Positions 1-8,973 are shown, counted from the stretch's first letter. The stretch is DNA of 11,310 nt from Acanthamoeba lenticulata (GCA_002179805.1 NAVB01003715.1:1-11310), one strand, 5' to 3'. Notes: generated by a model from the sequence alone, not told the origin. Program-made: numbers and translations.

Positions 1-87
1 TTTTTTGATTATTAAAAAAATTAGACTGCTGGGGGAACCTACGTAGCATAGTAGCGACCTGCCGTCGCTGGCGTCGCGTCGCTACAG
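1..87 (+). other. Probable 3' end of an upstream intron (or upstream non-coding DNA)
   Basis: The first 23 bases are almost pure A/T, unlike the GC-rich exon that follows. In the frame of the downstream exon there is a TGA at 6-8 and no ATG before 414, so the neighbouring coding exon cannot start here. Two possible acceptors follow, one ending in CTACAG at 82-87 and one ending in CCAG at 92-95. The best reading is the tail of an intron whose upstream exon, with the start codon, is outside the window. Confidence 0.5.
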
Positions 88-2489
88 ACGACCAGGTGTG
101 GAAGCCGCTGCACACGACCTTTCTCGGCTCCATCTTGCACCCGCCCGCCGCGGTCGCTGCTGTCCTGGTCGGGTCCAAGGCGGTCCAGCACCCGCGGCTG
201 TCGCGCAAGGTGGCCGACTCGCTTCAGGAGGCGGTCCAGGACACGCTGAGCGGCTCGGTCCGGCGCAAGCTGGCCGCGGCCTTGGGCAGCGCCGCTGATG
301 AAAACTCGCTCGGGTGGCACTTGGCCTTCACGACCAGGGCGCACGAGGTCGCCGCCTGCCTCCGTTGGCTCAAGCTGCTCGACGACAAGGACCAGCAAGG
401 CAGTGGCCACACGATGACGGAGAAGAAGAAGAGAAAGAGGAAGCGGCTGCCAGTGCCAAGCGTGGTCGTGCGCGGCCTGAAGCGTGCGGTCCTGCTCGAC
501 TGCGACATCGTGCTCCGCCGCGTCCTGGCCGCTCTGGACCAGCCCGGCGCCCAGCCCGACCCCATCGCCAGCGCGGTCCGGACCAGCAGCAAATGGGATT
601 GCCAGCTCCTGGCCGCCATCGCCGACAATCTTGGGATGATCGAGGTACTACACGCACACGCAAACGCACACGTACATGCACTCGCTCGCGGCGGTGAATG
701 CTGACGATCGCGCGGCGCAGCGTGGCGACCCGACGATATGGCACAGCACCAATTCGGGCGCGCTGCGGGCGACTCCCGCGAGGATGGCCCTCGAGTTGGG
801 GCACACGCGCTTGTTCGAGAAGATGCTCGCCATGCTTGACACCCGTTCCGCTGAAGTATTTCTTGATGGAAGGAAGTGCTGCACCTGGACGTTCCTCCTG
901 GGTGTCGCCGCAAAGGCACGTTCCTCAAATATTTCGTTTGTATTTTTCGCATTTTTGATCTCACGTTTCAGAAATTTGAAACGTTTTCTATCAGATGGGC
1001 GACTTGGGCGTCGTGGACCGCCTGATAAACGGCGCCACATCTCTCCCGCTCGAGTCACCGTGGCCCGTGGCTCTGACGAAAGCGGCCAAGGCCGGCCACT
1101 TGGACGTCGTCAGCCTGCTCCACGCCCAGCTGCCCAGCGGCCACACGTACACGCCAGACCCTCTCCTCTTCTTTCTTCGTCGCGTTTGAAGCTCAAGATC
1201 GCTATCCCATGCCAGCGTGCCGCCGGCCATGTGGGCCGCCGTGCTCCGATGCCGGGCCGACGTGGTCAAGTTCCTGCTCGACCACCAGCACACCGGCAAA
1301 ATGGCGCAGCCGCTGGACCTGCGGACCATGGCCGCCTGCCCGGACCTGACCTTTGACTTCCTCCGGCTTCTGGTCGAAGGTCTGGTCCCTCTCCCCTCCA
1401 TCGCCGTCGCCGTCGCCGTCGCCTTCCGACGCTCATTGGGGACTTGCGCGTGCGTTCGTCGGACGGCGCAGTGGCCGGGGTCGACTTGCGTGAAGCCAAG
1501 CAGGGCCCGTTTGACCTGTTTGCCAAGTGGCCTGTGGCGCGGGCCAACGAAACCGTGTGCCGCTACCTGATCGACCGCGGACGCCTGGACGTCAACGCTG
1601 TGGGCCTTGGAGGCTCGCCGCTTCTAAGCGCTGGTGCGGTTTCCATGCTCGGGCTCAGGCTCACGCAGCTGGCTGACACGCACACGTGTCGCGCACAGTG
1701 CGGAGCGGGGACTTGGAGCATGCGCGGTGCTTGCTCCGCTGCGGCGCGCAGCACCGCCCGCTGGCTCTGCCCTCGGCTGAGGATCTCGTCATCGCCCAGC
1801 TCGTCGGTAAAGAACAACAAGAGGAGAACCTTCGCTACTGTGAAGGGCTGGCGACGTCGTCCTTGTTGGCTCCGCCCTCGGGCACCAAGCGGCCGCGTAG
1901 CGGTACGGCCTCGCCCTTGTCTTCGCCGGCGCGCGAGGGCGAGGAGGAGAAGGACGAAGACGAGCGCGAGGCCGAGCCTCGGGCCAAGAGGGCGCGCCAG
2001 GCGGAAGCGGGCGAAAAGGAAAAGGACGAGGACGGGGAGGACAGCGATGCCAGCCTCATCGAGCGGCAGCTGCTCCTCCGGCTAAACCGAATGGCCACCT
2101 GCTCGGGCTGGCGGCCGCCCGCGGCCTCTGGCGACGCGTCGCGCCCATCGCCGCGAAGAGCGGGCGTGATGTTCGTCTCGGTGGATTATGGAGGCAGGTG
2201 GATAGGCGAGCCCGTGCCTTTGCCACCACCGTCCTCATTGTCTCCGTCATCATCATCAACATCTTCCGTGAGTCGTGCGCCTTCGTCGCCGACCAGGCAG
2301 CCCCCCGGCAACAGGAGGCTGTCGCTCCACTTTTTACGGCGGCTGGCGACGACCAAGTGTGGGGTGAGCCCGGGCGAGGTCCTCAACAAGTCGCGGCTGG
2401 CGCTGATGCGCCTCATCAACGACTTTCTTGCCTCTTCTGACCGCAAGAACAGCGACAACGACGACGGCGAGTTTGGTGAGCTGCTTTGA
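88..2489 (+). CDS. Ankyrin-repeat-like protein with basic nuclear-localisation-like patches, 5'-partial, six exons
   Basis: Exons run about 88 (or 96)-644, 721-915, 995-1146, 1216-1379, 1472-1633 and 1699-2489. Joined from 96 they give 670 residues in one frame, ending at TGA 2487-2489. The middle (about 995-1760) has the helix-loop pattern of divergent ankyrin repeats, such as GDLGVVDRLI, AAKAGHLDVVSLLH, RADVVKFLLD, ETVCRYLIDRGRLDVNAV and RSGDLEHARCLLRCGA. These motifs run unbroken across exon joins, which supports the splice choices. Basic stretches that could be nuclear localisation signals lie near 417-455 (KKKRKRKR) and in exon 6 (KRPRSG; RAKRARQ), amid an acidic E/K/D-rich region near 1930-2050. 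The C-terminal part, about 2110-2480, is Ser/Pro-rich and not recognised. Ankyrin repeats normally bind other proteins; the partner cannot be told. The second intron appears to be GC-AG, and a further intron may hide at 2198-2296. No in-frame ATG precedes 414 although coding clearly extends upstream of it, so the start is missing. Confidence 0.8.
651..672 (+). repeat. CACACG-type simple repeat in intron 1 of the ankyrin-like gene
   Basis: This is a short imperfect run of CACACG and CAAACG units just inside the donor of the intron at 645-720. It lies outside coding sequence. Confidence 0.7.
916..994 (+). other. GC-AG intron in the ankyrin-like gene
   Basis: The exon before it ends in CAAAG and the intron starts GCACGT and ends CTATCAG. 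Joining 915 to 995 in phase 0 makes GVAAKMGDLGVVDRLI, a natural ankyrin helix pair. I found no GT donor in this stretch that keeps the frame and the motif. The sequence inside is AT-rich, unlike the exons. Confidence 0.7.
1401..1423 (+). repeat. GCCGTC simple repeat inside an intron
   Basis: Three to four tandem GCCGTC units lie within the intron at 1380-1471. Read through, they would give alternating Ala and Val. The spliced frame (a G from 1379 plus TG from 1472 making Val) skips them. Confidence 0.65.
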
Positions 2490-2822
2490 TTGACAAAAAG
2501 AGAGGTGTTTTAGGCGTCGAGCCAAGTGGCAATCGGACCGATTTCTTGCTCTTCTCGGCGAAGCCTCGTAGCGGTGCTGCGCAGGAACGGCCGAAGTGAC
2601 ACATTCCGTGGAAAGATGCTGGAACAAATTGTTCCATTGGCGGGTTTAGGTACTGTTCGGGCGATCAGAGGTATCTGGCGGTACTGAACTGGAGACTTTC
2701 TTGACACGGAAACTTGCGGGGTGCGTGCATAAAAGGCGAAGGCGAGCATGTTGTTTTCACTTATTCATTCAAACTCTTTGGCATCAAGACAGCCATCCCC
2801 TTCGACTTGCACACAACTGAAC
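2490..2822 (+). other. Intergenic region between the ankyrin-like gene and the reductase gene
   Basis: These 333 bases separate two genes on the same strand. They hold the 3' end of the first gene, where I see no AATAAA, and the promoter of the second. Visible elements are a 7-bp-arm palindrome at 2621-2635 and a TATA-like box at 2728-2735. No convincing extra gene is present. Confidence 0.7.
2728..2735 (+). promoter_or_regulatory. TATA-like box of the reductase gene
   Basis: The sequence CATAAAAG stands alone in a GC-rich stretch. Transcription starting about 25-30 bases downstream (near 2755-2765) would give a leader of about 60 bases to the ATG at 2823. It would also place the ATG at 2748 outside the transcript or at its very edge, which favours 2823 as the start codon. 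Confidence 0.55.
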
Positions 2823-5800
2823 ATGAGCACAACTGCCCCCACTACTACACCAAAGGACATTTGCTTTGCGTCTGTGGCCCACGCCCTGGAGCACCGCGCT
2901 CGGTCGGCAGACCACCAGAACAAGGAGGCCCTCCTCTACCCGCGGCCCGGTCAGACCACCTACCAGAGCATGACCTACCACGTCCTCAACGAGGTGGTCG
3001 ACCGGCTGGCGCGACACTACCGAGCGGCCTTTGGCCAACAGGTCCAGCCCGCCGACGACGAGGCGGGCAAGCAACACATCGTCCTCTACGCCAACAGCAG
3101 CGCCGAGTACCTGCTCTCCCTTTGGGCTCTCATGAAGTCGGGCTTCGTCCCAGTGGCCGTCTCGCCGCGCAACTCGACCGCGGCCGTGGGACACCTGGCC
3201 AAGACCGCCGAGGCTTCCATCGTCGTCTGCGGCCCCGAGAACAACCTGCGCGCCACCACAGACGCGCTTCGCCGCGAGGGCATCGTCAGCCTGGCGGTGG
3301 ACCTCATCTCGCCCCAGCAACTTCAGGCCCTCGTCGAGGTCGTCCAGGCCGAGTGTCCCATCCCGTCTCTCCCAGCCTCCACAACAGGCCGACCCGACCC
3401 GGACCCGTCGTCCGAGGCTCTGGTCCTCCACAGCAGCGGAAGCACGGGCGCCTTCCCCAAGCTCGTGCGGATGCCTCACAGAGTGCTCTCGTCGATGATC
3501 TCCTGCGCGTGGTTCTGCAGCGCGCCAGACGACGTCATCTACGCCGTGCCGCCGTTATATCACACCTACGGCCTGTCCATCTCGTGCACGTGCCTGGGCC
3601 GGGGCACGACCATGGTCCTGCCGGCCGTGCCCAGCTGGCCACCCACGACCCGCATGCTGGTGCGCAACATCGAGGAGGCCAAATGCAACGTTCTGTGCCT
3701 CTTGCCGTGGCTCATCGAGAGCATGGAGTCGGACGCCCAGGAGGAGCCCGACGGCCGCACCTTTGCCCTTCTCGCCCGAATGCGGGCCGTCAACTTTGCA
3801 GCGGCCTCGCTTAACGAGCGCGTGGGCAACGCACTCCACGCCAAGGGCGTGCGCCTTCAGAATGGCTACGGCAGCAGCGAGGCCGGCCTCATCGGCGTCA
3901 ACCGGTACAACAGGTATGACGACATCTCTTCTTACCTTGAACTCTTCCTAAAAAGCTGACGAATCTTGTTGTGACGACCATTCTGCAGAACCGACAACCC
4001 GTGCATACACTGGAACCACATCCAGATCATGCCCTTCGTGCGCTGCACGCTGGAGCCTCATGTGAGCAGTAAACCCAACCTGTTCCGCGTCATCGTGCAC
4101 AAGGACAGCCCCATGCTGGCTCTCGGCCAGGCCAACACGCCCGAGGGCAACTACGACATGAGCGACCTGCTCGAGCGCGTGCCGTGCCGGCCCGGACGCG
4201 AGTGCTACCTCATCCGCGGCCGCGTCGACGACGTGCTTGTCCACAGCACGGGCGAGAAGACAAGCCCGGGCCCCATGGAAGCCGCCATCCGCGCCCACTG
4301 CGCCGAGGTCAAGGCCGCCGTCGTGTTTGGCCAGCGGCGCTTCAACACAGCGCTCCTGGTCGAGCTCAAGCCCGGCGTCGACGCGGCATCGCCCGACGTG
4401 GCCGAGCGCGTGTGGCGCGCGGTGCAGACGGCCAACCAGTCGGCCCCGCAGCACAGCCGCATCATGCGCCAGATGATCCACATCATGCCCGAAGGCGAGG
4501 CCGGCGGCGTACCGCACACGGACAAGGGCACGCTCCGACGCCGTCATGCCGAGGAACAGTTCAAGGACATTGTCGATCGCCTCTACGACGCCTTTGCCGC
4601 CGGTGGCGGTGAAGGCGCGGCCACCGCGTCCACGACGGCCGGTCTCGGCCTCAAGTCCGAAGCCGACTTGGCCTACTGGCTCGAGGAGCGGCTGCGGCAG
4701 GTCTACAACGGCCAGCGACCGCCCGAGGACCGGCTGACCGGCCGCCTCGCGCGTGACGTCAGCATCTTCAGCCAGGGCTTCGACTCGCTGCTGGCCACCC
4801 AGTTTTATTACCAGCAGCTCCGTCCGGCCTTCCCCGACCTTCGCCTGCCGGCCAACGTGCTCTACCAGTGCCCGGACATCGACCATCTCGCGGCCCGCCT
4901 GGCCCGCCTGCTCGACCGCGCGGCCAGCGGGGCTGCGTCGGCAGCCGAGGCCGCAGCGCCCGCGGGCGAGGAAGCAGTCCGGCAGGGGGACGCGCTTTAC
5001 GCCAAGTACGTGCGCCTCATGGACGCCAAGCTGGCCGAGCAAAAGAAGGAACAATTGCATAAACGCCGTTATCGGCGGCCCGAAGCCGAGCGCGTGGTGG
5101 TGACGGGCTGCACGGGCGGGCTGGGCCTGTTCCTGCTCGCCGAGCTTCTGCGGAATCCCAAGATCGAGCGCGTCTACGCGCTCGTGCGGGCCAGCGGTCC
5201 GAGCGACGCAGTCAAGGACAAGGTACGCACGACCTCAGAGTTGCCGAGAAGGAGCTCGCCTAACGCATACAACTCTTTTCCAAATCAGCTGGCCAAGGCG
5301 CTGCGTGGCAAGTTGCTCGACCCGGCCTTGGCCAACCACGACAAGCTGACCCTCTGGGGCTGCCACCTCGACCAGGCCCAGCTCGGGCTTGCCGACGACC
5401 AATGGCGCGAGCTCTGCGATCAGGCCACAACTGTCATCCACAACGTACGCGCCGGCAATTGGCCCATCTGTCAAATTTATCAACTTAGTACTGACCAATC
5501 ACGGCACAGGCCTGGATGCTCAACTTCGAGGCGATGCCGGCCGAATTCGAGGAGAGCTGCATCAAGCCCAGCGCCGAGTTGCTGCGCCTCTGCAGCGGCA
5601 TGACCGCCGCTTCCGGCGCCGATTCAGCCGCGAGTCCGTCGACGAAGCAGTTTGTGTTCGTGTCCAGCATTGCGGGCTCGCTCCGCGCCGCCGGCCCGGA
5701 CGGCGTGATCGAGGAGCGCGTGTGGGACGACCAGCGCCGGGCCAGCCCGATGGGCTACGGCCAGAGCAAGCTGCTGACCGAGCGCTTGGCCGCCCGCTAC

Positions 5801-6451
5801 GCCGAGCGCTGCGGCGTGCCGGTGACGATCGCGCGCGTTGGCCAGATCGCTGGCGACACCGTTAACGGCGCGTGGAACACGAGCGAGCACGTGAGCCTCA
5901 TGATCAAGTCCGCCGAGGATCCCCTGCGGGCCATGCCCGACCGCTACATGAGCGTCGACTTCTTGCCGATTGACGTCGTCGCCTCCACGATGGTCGCGCT
6001 CGTGACCGATGTCGACGTGCCTGGCGCTCAGGCTCAAAACACGCGGGTGGCACACTTGGTCAACCCGGTGAGGCTGCCGTGGCTCGAGTTTTTGAAGCTG
6101 CTGCAGACGCCCGAGCTCGGGCTCGACTTCCGCGTCGTGCCCGCGCGCGAGTGGGTGCGCCTGTTGGAGGAGTCATCGCCCGACCCGGTGGCCAACCCAA
6201 TCAAGAAGCTGCAGGGCTACTTTGTGGACCACTACGCCGCCGTGGCCGCTGCCGGGGAGCAGCCGGCCGGTGGGCTGGAGGTCAAGTTTTCGACGGAGCA
6301 GACGCGCCAGCTCGTGCCGACCATGCGCTACACGCTCGATCTCCACTTCTGGCGAAAGGTCCTCCACTACTGGCGCTCCATCGGATTTCTCAAGAAGGAG
6401 GCCCAAGAGGCCTCGCTTGCGCCGCTCCGCCCCTCAGCCGCTCACCAATAA
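2823..6451 (+). CDS. NRPS-like carboxylate reductase: adenylation - carrier - thioester reductase
   Basis: The four exons are 2823-3913, 3989-5222, 5289-5444 and 5510-6451. They give 1140 residues, close to the usual 1000-1150 of A-T-R NRPS-like enzymes. The adenylation domain fills about residues 20-550: phosphate-binding loop HSSGSTG (203-209), YGSSEAG (349-355), GRVDD (441-445), HSTGEK (449-454) and the C-terminal TDKG lysine (K543). A carrier domain follows, with GFDSL and the predicted phosphopantetheine serine at S630 (codon 4785-4787). The reductase domain starts at TGCTGGLG (736-743, a GxTGxxG nucleotide loop) and has HNAW (826-829, built across the last intron), VSSIA (878-882) and the YxxxK pair Y910 and K914. 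Members of this family activate an acid with ATP, load it on the carrier arm and release it with NADPH, usually as an aldehyde. The substrate cannot be read from the sequence. There is no condensation domain, signal peptide or membrane segment, so it is probably cytosolic. ATG 2823 is preferred over the in-frame ATG 2748 because of the TATA-like box at 2728. Fungal aryl- or aminoadipate-type reductases are the closest known design. Confidence 0.9.
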
Positions 6452-6590
6452 GCTAGGACCAAAGTCAAAACAAAGACAGCGCTCTTTCATTCATTTTTCT
6501 TTCTTGCAGACAGCTTTTCTCTTGCAGCTTCAAATGAAGAAAACATGCGGGCCGTGGCCGACGTGGTAACTTGCAAAGAAGCAGCAAACT
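6452..6590 (+). promoter_or_regulatory. Short intergenic region and leader of the glycosyltransferase gene
   Basis: Only 139 bases separate the reductase stop from the glycosyltransferase ATG. The first half is pyrimidine-rich, with two acceptor-like TCTTGCAG-type sites near 6503-6509 and 6521-6527. That could mean a spliced leader exon or simply an initiator-rich promoter. I see no TATA box. Two upstream ATGs occur, at 6534 and 6545. Confidence 0.5.
6534..6569 (+). other. Possible upstream ORF in the glycosyltransferase leader
   Basis: An ATG at 6534 opens an 11-codon frame, starting MKKTCGPW, that closes at TAA 6567-6569, 21 bases before the main ATG at 6591. A second upstream ATG at 6545 runs past the main start in another frame. 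If the mRNA begins upstream of 6534, both would lower initiation at 6591. If it begins between them and 6591, neither matters. Confidence 0.35.
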
Positions 6591-8675
6591 ATGAAGAAGC
6601 GCACGTTAGTCGGGTGGCTCGCGCTAGGGCTGTACATATGCGTTATGCTGCTCTGGCTTCGCTCTGCCACGGAAGTGAGCCAGGTGCTCCCGCAGCCCCC
6701 GACAACCGAGCAACCTCCGCAGCCAAGCGTTCAGCAGCCGGCTGAGGTTGTTGTTTGCCCACAACCGGCACTGTCGCTCAAGGTGGCTCTTGTCGGCAAC
6801 GAATTTAAGCAGCAGCTTCCCCTCATGGGCTATGGCGGCATCGAATCTAGCGGTACGCGTCAGACTCCACTACGAGCTCTCGAGCACAACAAGTTGTTGT
6901 TTTTCACCTGTGGGGCTGGACTGTGGTGCCGTGATGGAGTGCAGTGGAGAACCTCGCCTTTGGCCTGCACAAATACCAACAAAAGATGAAGAAGGCATGC
7001 GTTGCTTCGAACTCCCTCCCTTCCTCACAAGACGAGCGCTTCGTCCACTCTCGGACGCCTCATAAAAGTGTCTCTTTTGTTCACGTGTGTGGTCGACGTC
7101 CTGCAGATGCTTCAACAGCAAGGTCAAGGCCCCTGTGCGATGCGGGAGGGGTGGATCGAGATCAGGGAGTTCCTTGTTGTGGTTCCTCGCCGCAGCCAAA
7201 CGGTGGACCTCGCTGGCCAGCCCTACCCCTTCCGGGTACTGTGTGGGGCCCCACCTTCTCGTGTCGCCGCCTTTCTTGCCTTCCTCACATGTAATGATGA
7301 TGACGATGATGACGATGATGACGAGGAAAGATCGTCGACACACCTTCACCACCCGGGAGGCCGCCCCTGAGCTGGGCCGGAGAGGTGCGCAGGATCCTGG
7401 AGGAGGAGAAGCCCGACGTGATCTGGTCCCAGAGCGATTGGAGCGCCCAGGCCCTGGTCCCCCTGGGCATCCCTGTCATCTGCACCATACAAGACAGGTA
7501 CGCACGATGCGTCTCCCCATGGAGGCTTAGATGCGCATCGGAGCTGAATGTCCTCTGCGCTTCCTCGCTGGACCAGTGGGTCTGAGCGAGCGTTGAGCAC
7601 GCTTGGCGTGGGTCCTGATCGCCTGGTGTATCGGTTCATCTCCAAGGACCAACATGACCGCTGGTTGCGTGTTGGCCTGAACGCCGCCATGGCAACTTAT
7701 CTCTGGTACCAAAATCATCCCCAAGATTCCATGGCAACACTCATGTGTTTGTGTGTTTGTGTGTTTGTGTGTTGTGCAGGACTGGGGTCATGGACGACGA
7801 GTACGAGTTGGGGGAGTCTGAACGGTCCTACTATCTCTTTGTCGCAGGCAACTGGGGCAGGTACAAGGGCATTGATGTTGTCAAGCAGCTGGCGGCCAAG
7901 AACCCGGACAAGCAGTTCCGGGTCTACGGCAACAATGACGTACATATGGATTACTGTCTACCACCAAACGCCCTTCCCACTTACTCCCCCCCCCCTTCTT
8001 TTTCTTCCTGTCTTCCCTCTCATGGGAGCTGTTGTGTGCAGCTGAAAGACGAGCTGCGCAGATTTGGACAGGAACACCCCAACTTCCACTACGAGGAGAA
8101 CCTTGAGCGAGGTGTCCTCCTCTTTCTGGCGCAAGCATTGGTTGTGCGGAGTGGAATGAGGCCTAACTCCATCCCATCCTTTGCCAGGGCGCGCGCACAA
8201 GGAAGCGTTCCAAAAGGCCAAAGCCTTCTTCACACTCTCCTCGGAAGACCTCCATGAGGTGCGACCTCCCCACCGGCCGCTCGGCACAGAATTCTGTGGC
8301 CTGAATGCGTTTTGGTTCTCTGCACTCTTGGCAGGCGTTTGGCAGAGTGACGGTCGAGGCATTGTCAAAGGGCACGCCAATCATCGGGACTCCATGGGGC
8401 GCCACGAAAGAACTGGTTGGTCCCGAGATGGGCTTCCTCTCGTCCGATGTAGAGGTACTTTGCCCCGTTTGTCTGAAACCAACTTCTGTTGTGCGTTTCA
8501 TTCATGCGCTTGCTGGTTTCGCACCAAACAGGAGTTGCACCAACACTTGTCAGATAAGTTCAATCACACAAAGATCTTCGAGCTGGCCCGCGCAAAGTTT
8601 CATGTTTTGAAGGAGGTCGAAGGTCTGCTTGAAGTCTCACGAAGGATGCTACAACATAAAAACGGGCTGTTGTGA
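6591..8675 (+). CDS. GT4-type (GT-B fold) glycosyltransferase with N-terminal membrane anchor, ten exons
   Basis: Exons are 6591-6852, 6945-6994, 7107-7235, 7331-7497, 7577-7705, 7780-7939, 8042-8111, 8188-8258, 8335-8454 and 8532-8675. They join in one frame to 433 residues. Residues 7-23 (GWLALGLYICVMLLWL) form a membrane segment after a short KKR start, as in type II signal anchors; a Pro/Gln-rich stem covers about 31-50. The donor-sugar enzyme begins at KVALVG (64-69), with the glycine-rich GYGGIE loop (80-85). KPDVIWSQSDWSAQ, YRFISKDQHDRW and YLFVAGNWGRYKG are typical of the inter-domain and C-terminal regions. The family's E-x7-E motif is EAFGRVTVE (E346 and E354), built across the intron at 8259-8334. 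Such enzymes move a sugar from a nucleotide-sugar to an acceptor with retention of configuration; donor and acceptor are unknown here. The protein ends soon after the E-x7-E domain, so the C-terminus is compact. The donor site of intron 2 is uncertain (GC at 6995 or GT at 7001, the latter adding two residues). Overall fold assignment is firm, location in the Golgi or ER is inferred. Confidence 0.88.
6995..7106 (+). other. Probable GC-AG intron in the glycosyltransferase gene
   Basis: The exon ends in AAGAAG followed by GCATGC, and the acceptor is TCCTGCAG at 7099-7106. Joining gives HKYQQKMKK then MLQQQGQ in phase 0. A GT donor at 7001 (GTTGCT) also keeps the frame but matches splice consensus poorly: there is no AG before it and no G at intron position 5. 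The stretch contains low-GC, pyrimidine-rich sequence with no protein similarity. Confidence 0.55.
7294..7325 (+). repeat. ATGATGACG microsatellite in an intron
   Basis: About three ATGATGACG units sit near the 3' end of the intron at 7236-7330, just before an unusually purine-rich acceptor (GAGGAAAG). Skipping it joins YPFR to IVDTPSPPG in phase 0, which fits the glycosyltransferase family. Confidence 0.75.
7744..7775 (+). repeat. TGTGTTTG tandem repeat in an intron
   Basis: Three to four tandem TGTGTTTG units fill the end of the intron at 7706-7779, directly before the acceptor TTGTGCAG. They form its T-rich tract. Confidence 0.8.
7986..7995 (+). repeat. Run of ten C in an intron
   Basis: Ten consecutive C begin a long pyrimidine tract in the intron at 7940-8041. 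Such a run is also a common place for sequencing length errors, but it lies outside coding sequence. Confidence 0.8.
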
Positions 8676-8803
8676 TGTGTTCTATGGTGAATCAGTGTTG
8701 CTTCCAATCTCATACACTAACAAAGCACTTCATCATGGTCTATTTTCTGATCCACGCGAATAAGCCTGGAGCTCATCCCTCGGGTCTTGCACAGTGAAAC
8801 GCG

Positions 8804-8809
8804 AATAAA
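8804..8809 (+). terminator. Candidate poly(A) signal AATAAA for the glycosyltransferase gene
   Basis: AATAAA on the plus strand lies 129 bases after the stop codon at 8673-8675 in AT-rich DNA, a normal distance for a 3' UTR. It is the only exact copy on this strand in the intergenic region. Confidence 0.5.
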
Positions 8810-8973
8810 GTTTAAACAGATGCATAGGAGCGAAAACCACTGTCCTTGCATTCCCATGGCACTGCTTGTGATTGCCTTGCTGTAGTCGAGAGCCTCCTCT
8901 GGCAACAAATTACCTAGCATTGTTGTTATGGCCAACTTCTTCAAGAAGCTCTGCCACAGGCAAAATATGGATC

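Noticed and set aside
224..964. A 246-codon open frame on the minus strand over the ankyrin gene
   Set aside because: It runs through a predicted intron and has Ser/Arg-rich shadow composition; the plus-strand exons join into a coherent protein.
2748..2822. Upstream in-frame ATG at 2748 as the start of the reductase
   Set aside because: It lies only about 13 bases after the TATA-like box, so it is probably upstream of or at the transcription start, and the extra 25 residues match nothing in the family.
2714..3814. A 366-codon open frame on the plus strand overlapping the reductase gene in another frame
   Set aside because: It is a shadow of the GC-rich adenylation exon: it is rich in Arg, Pro, Gly and Ala with no motif, while the true frame holds every adenylation motif.
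3948..5060. A 370-codon open frame on the minus strand
   Set aside because: It lies antisense to the carrier and adenylation exons and has no recognisable domain; the plus-strand frame has the GFDSL and GRVDD motifs.
7123..7165. A mini-intron of about 43 bases in glycosyltransferase exon 3, to remove the extra segment before EFLVVV
   Set aside because: The GT at 7123 and the AG at 7164-7165 do not restore the EFLVVV frame, and 43 bases is far below the other introns here. I left the segment as coding and flagged it.
7294..7325. Tandem repeat as a CRISPR or regulatory array
   Set aside because: The units are 9 bases without spacers and sit in an intron of a eukaryotic gene; it is a simple microsatellite.
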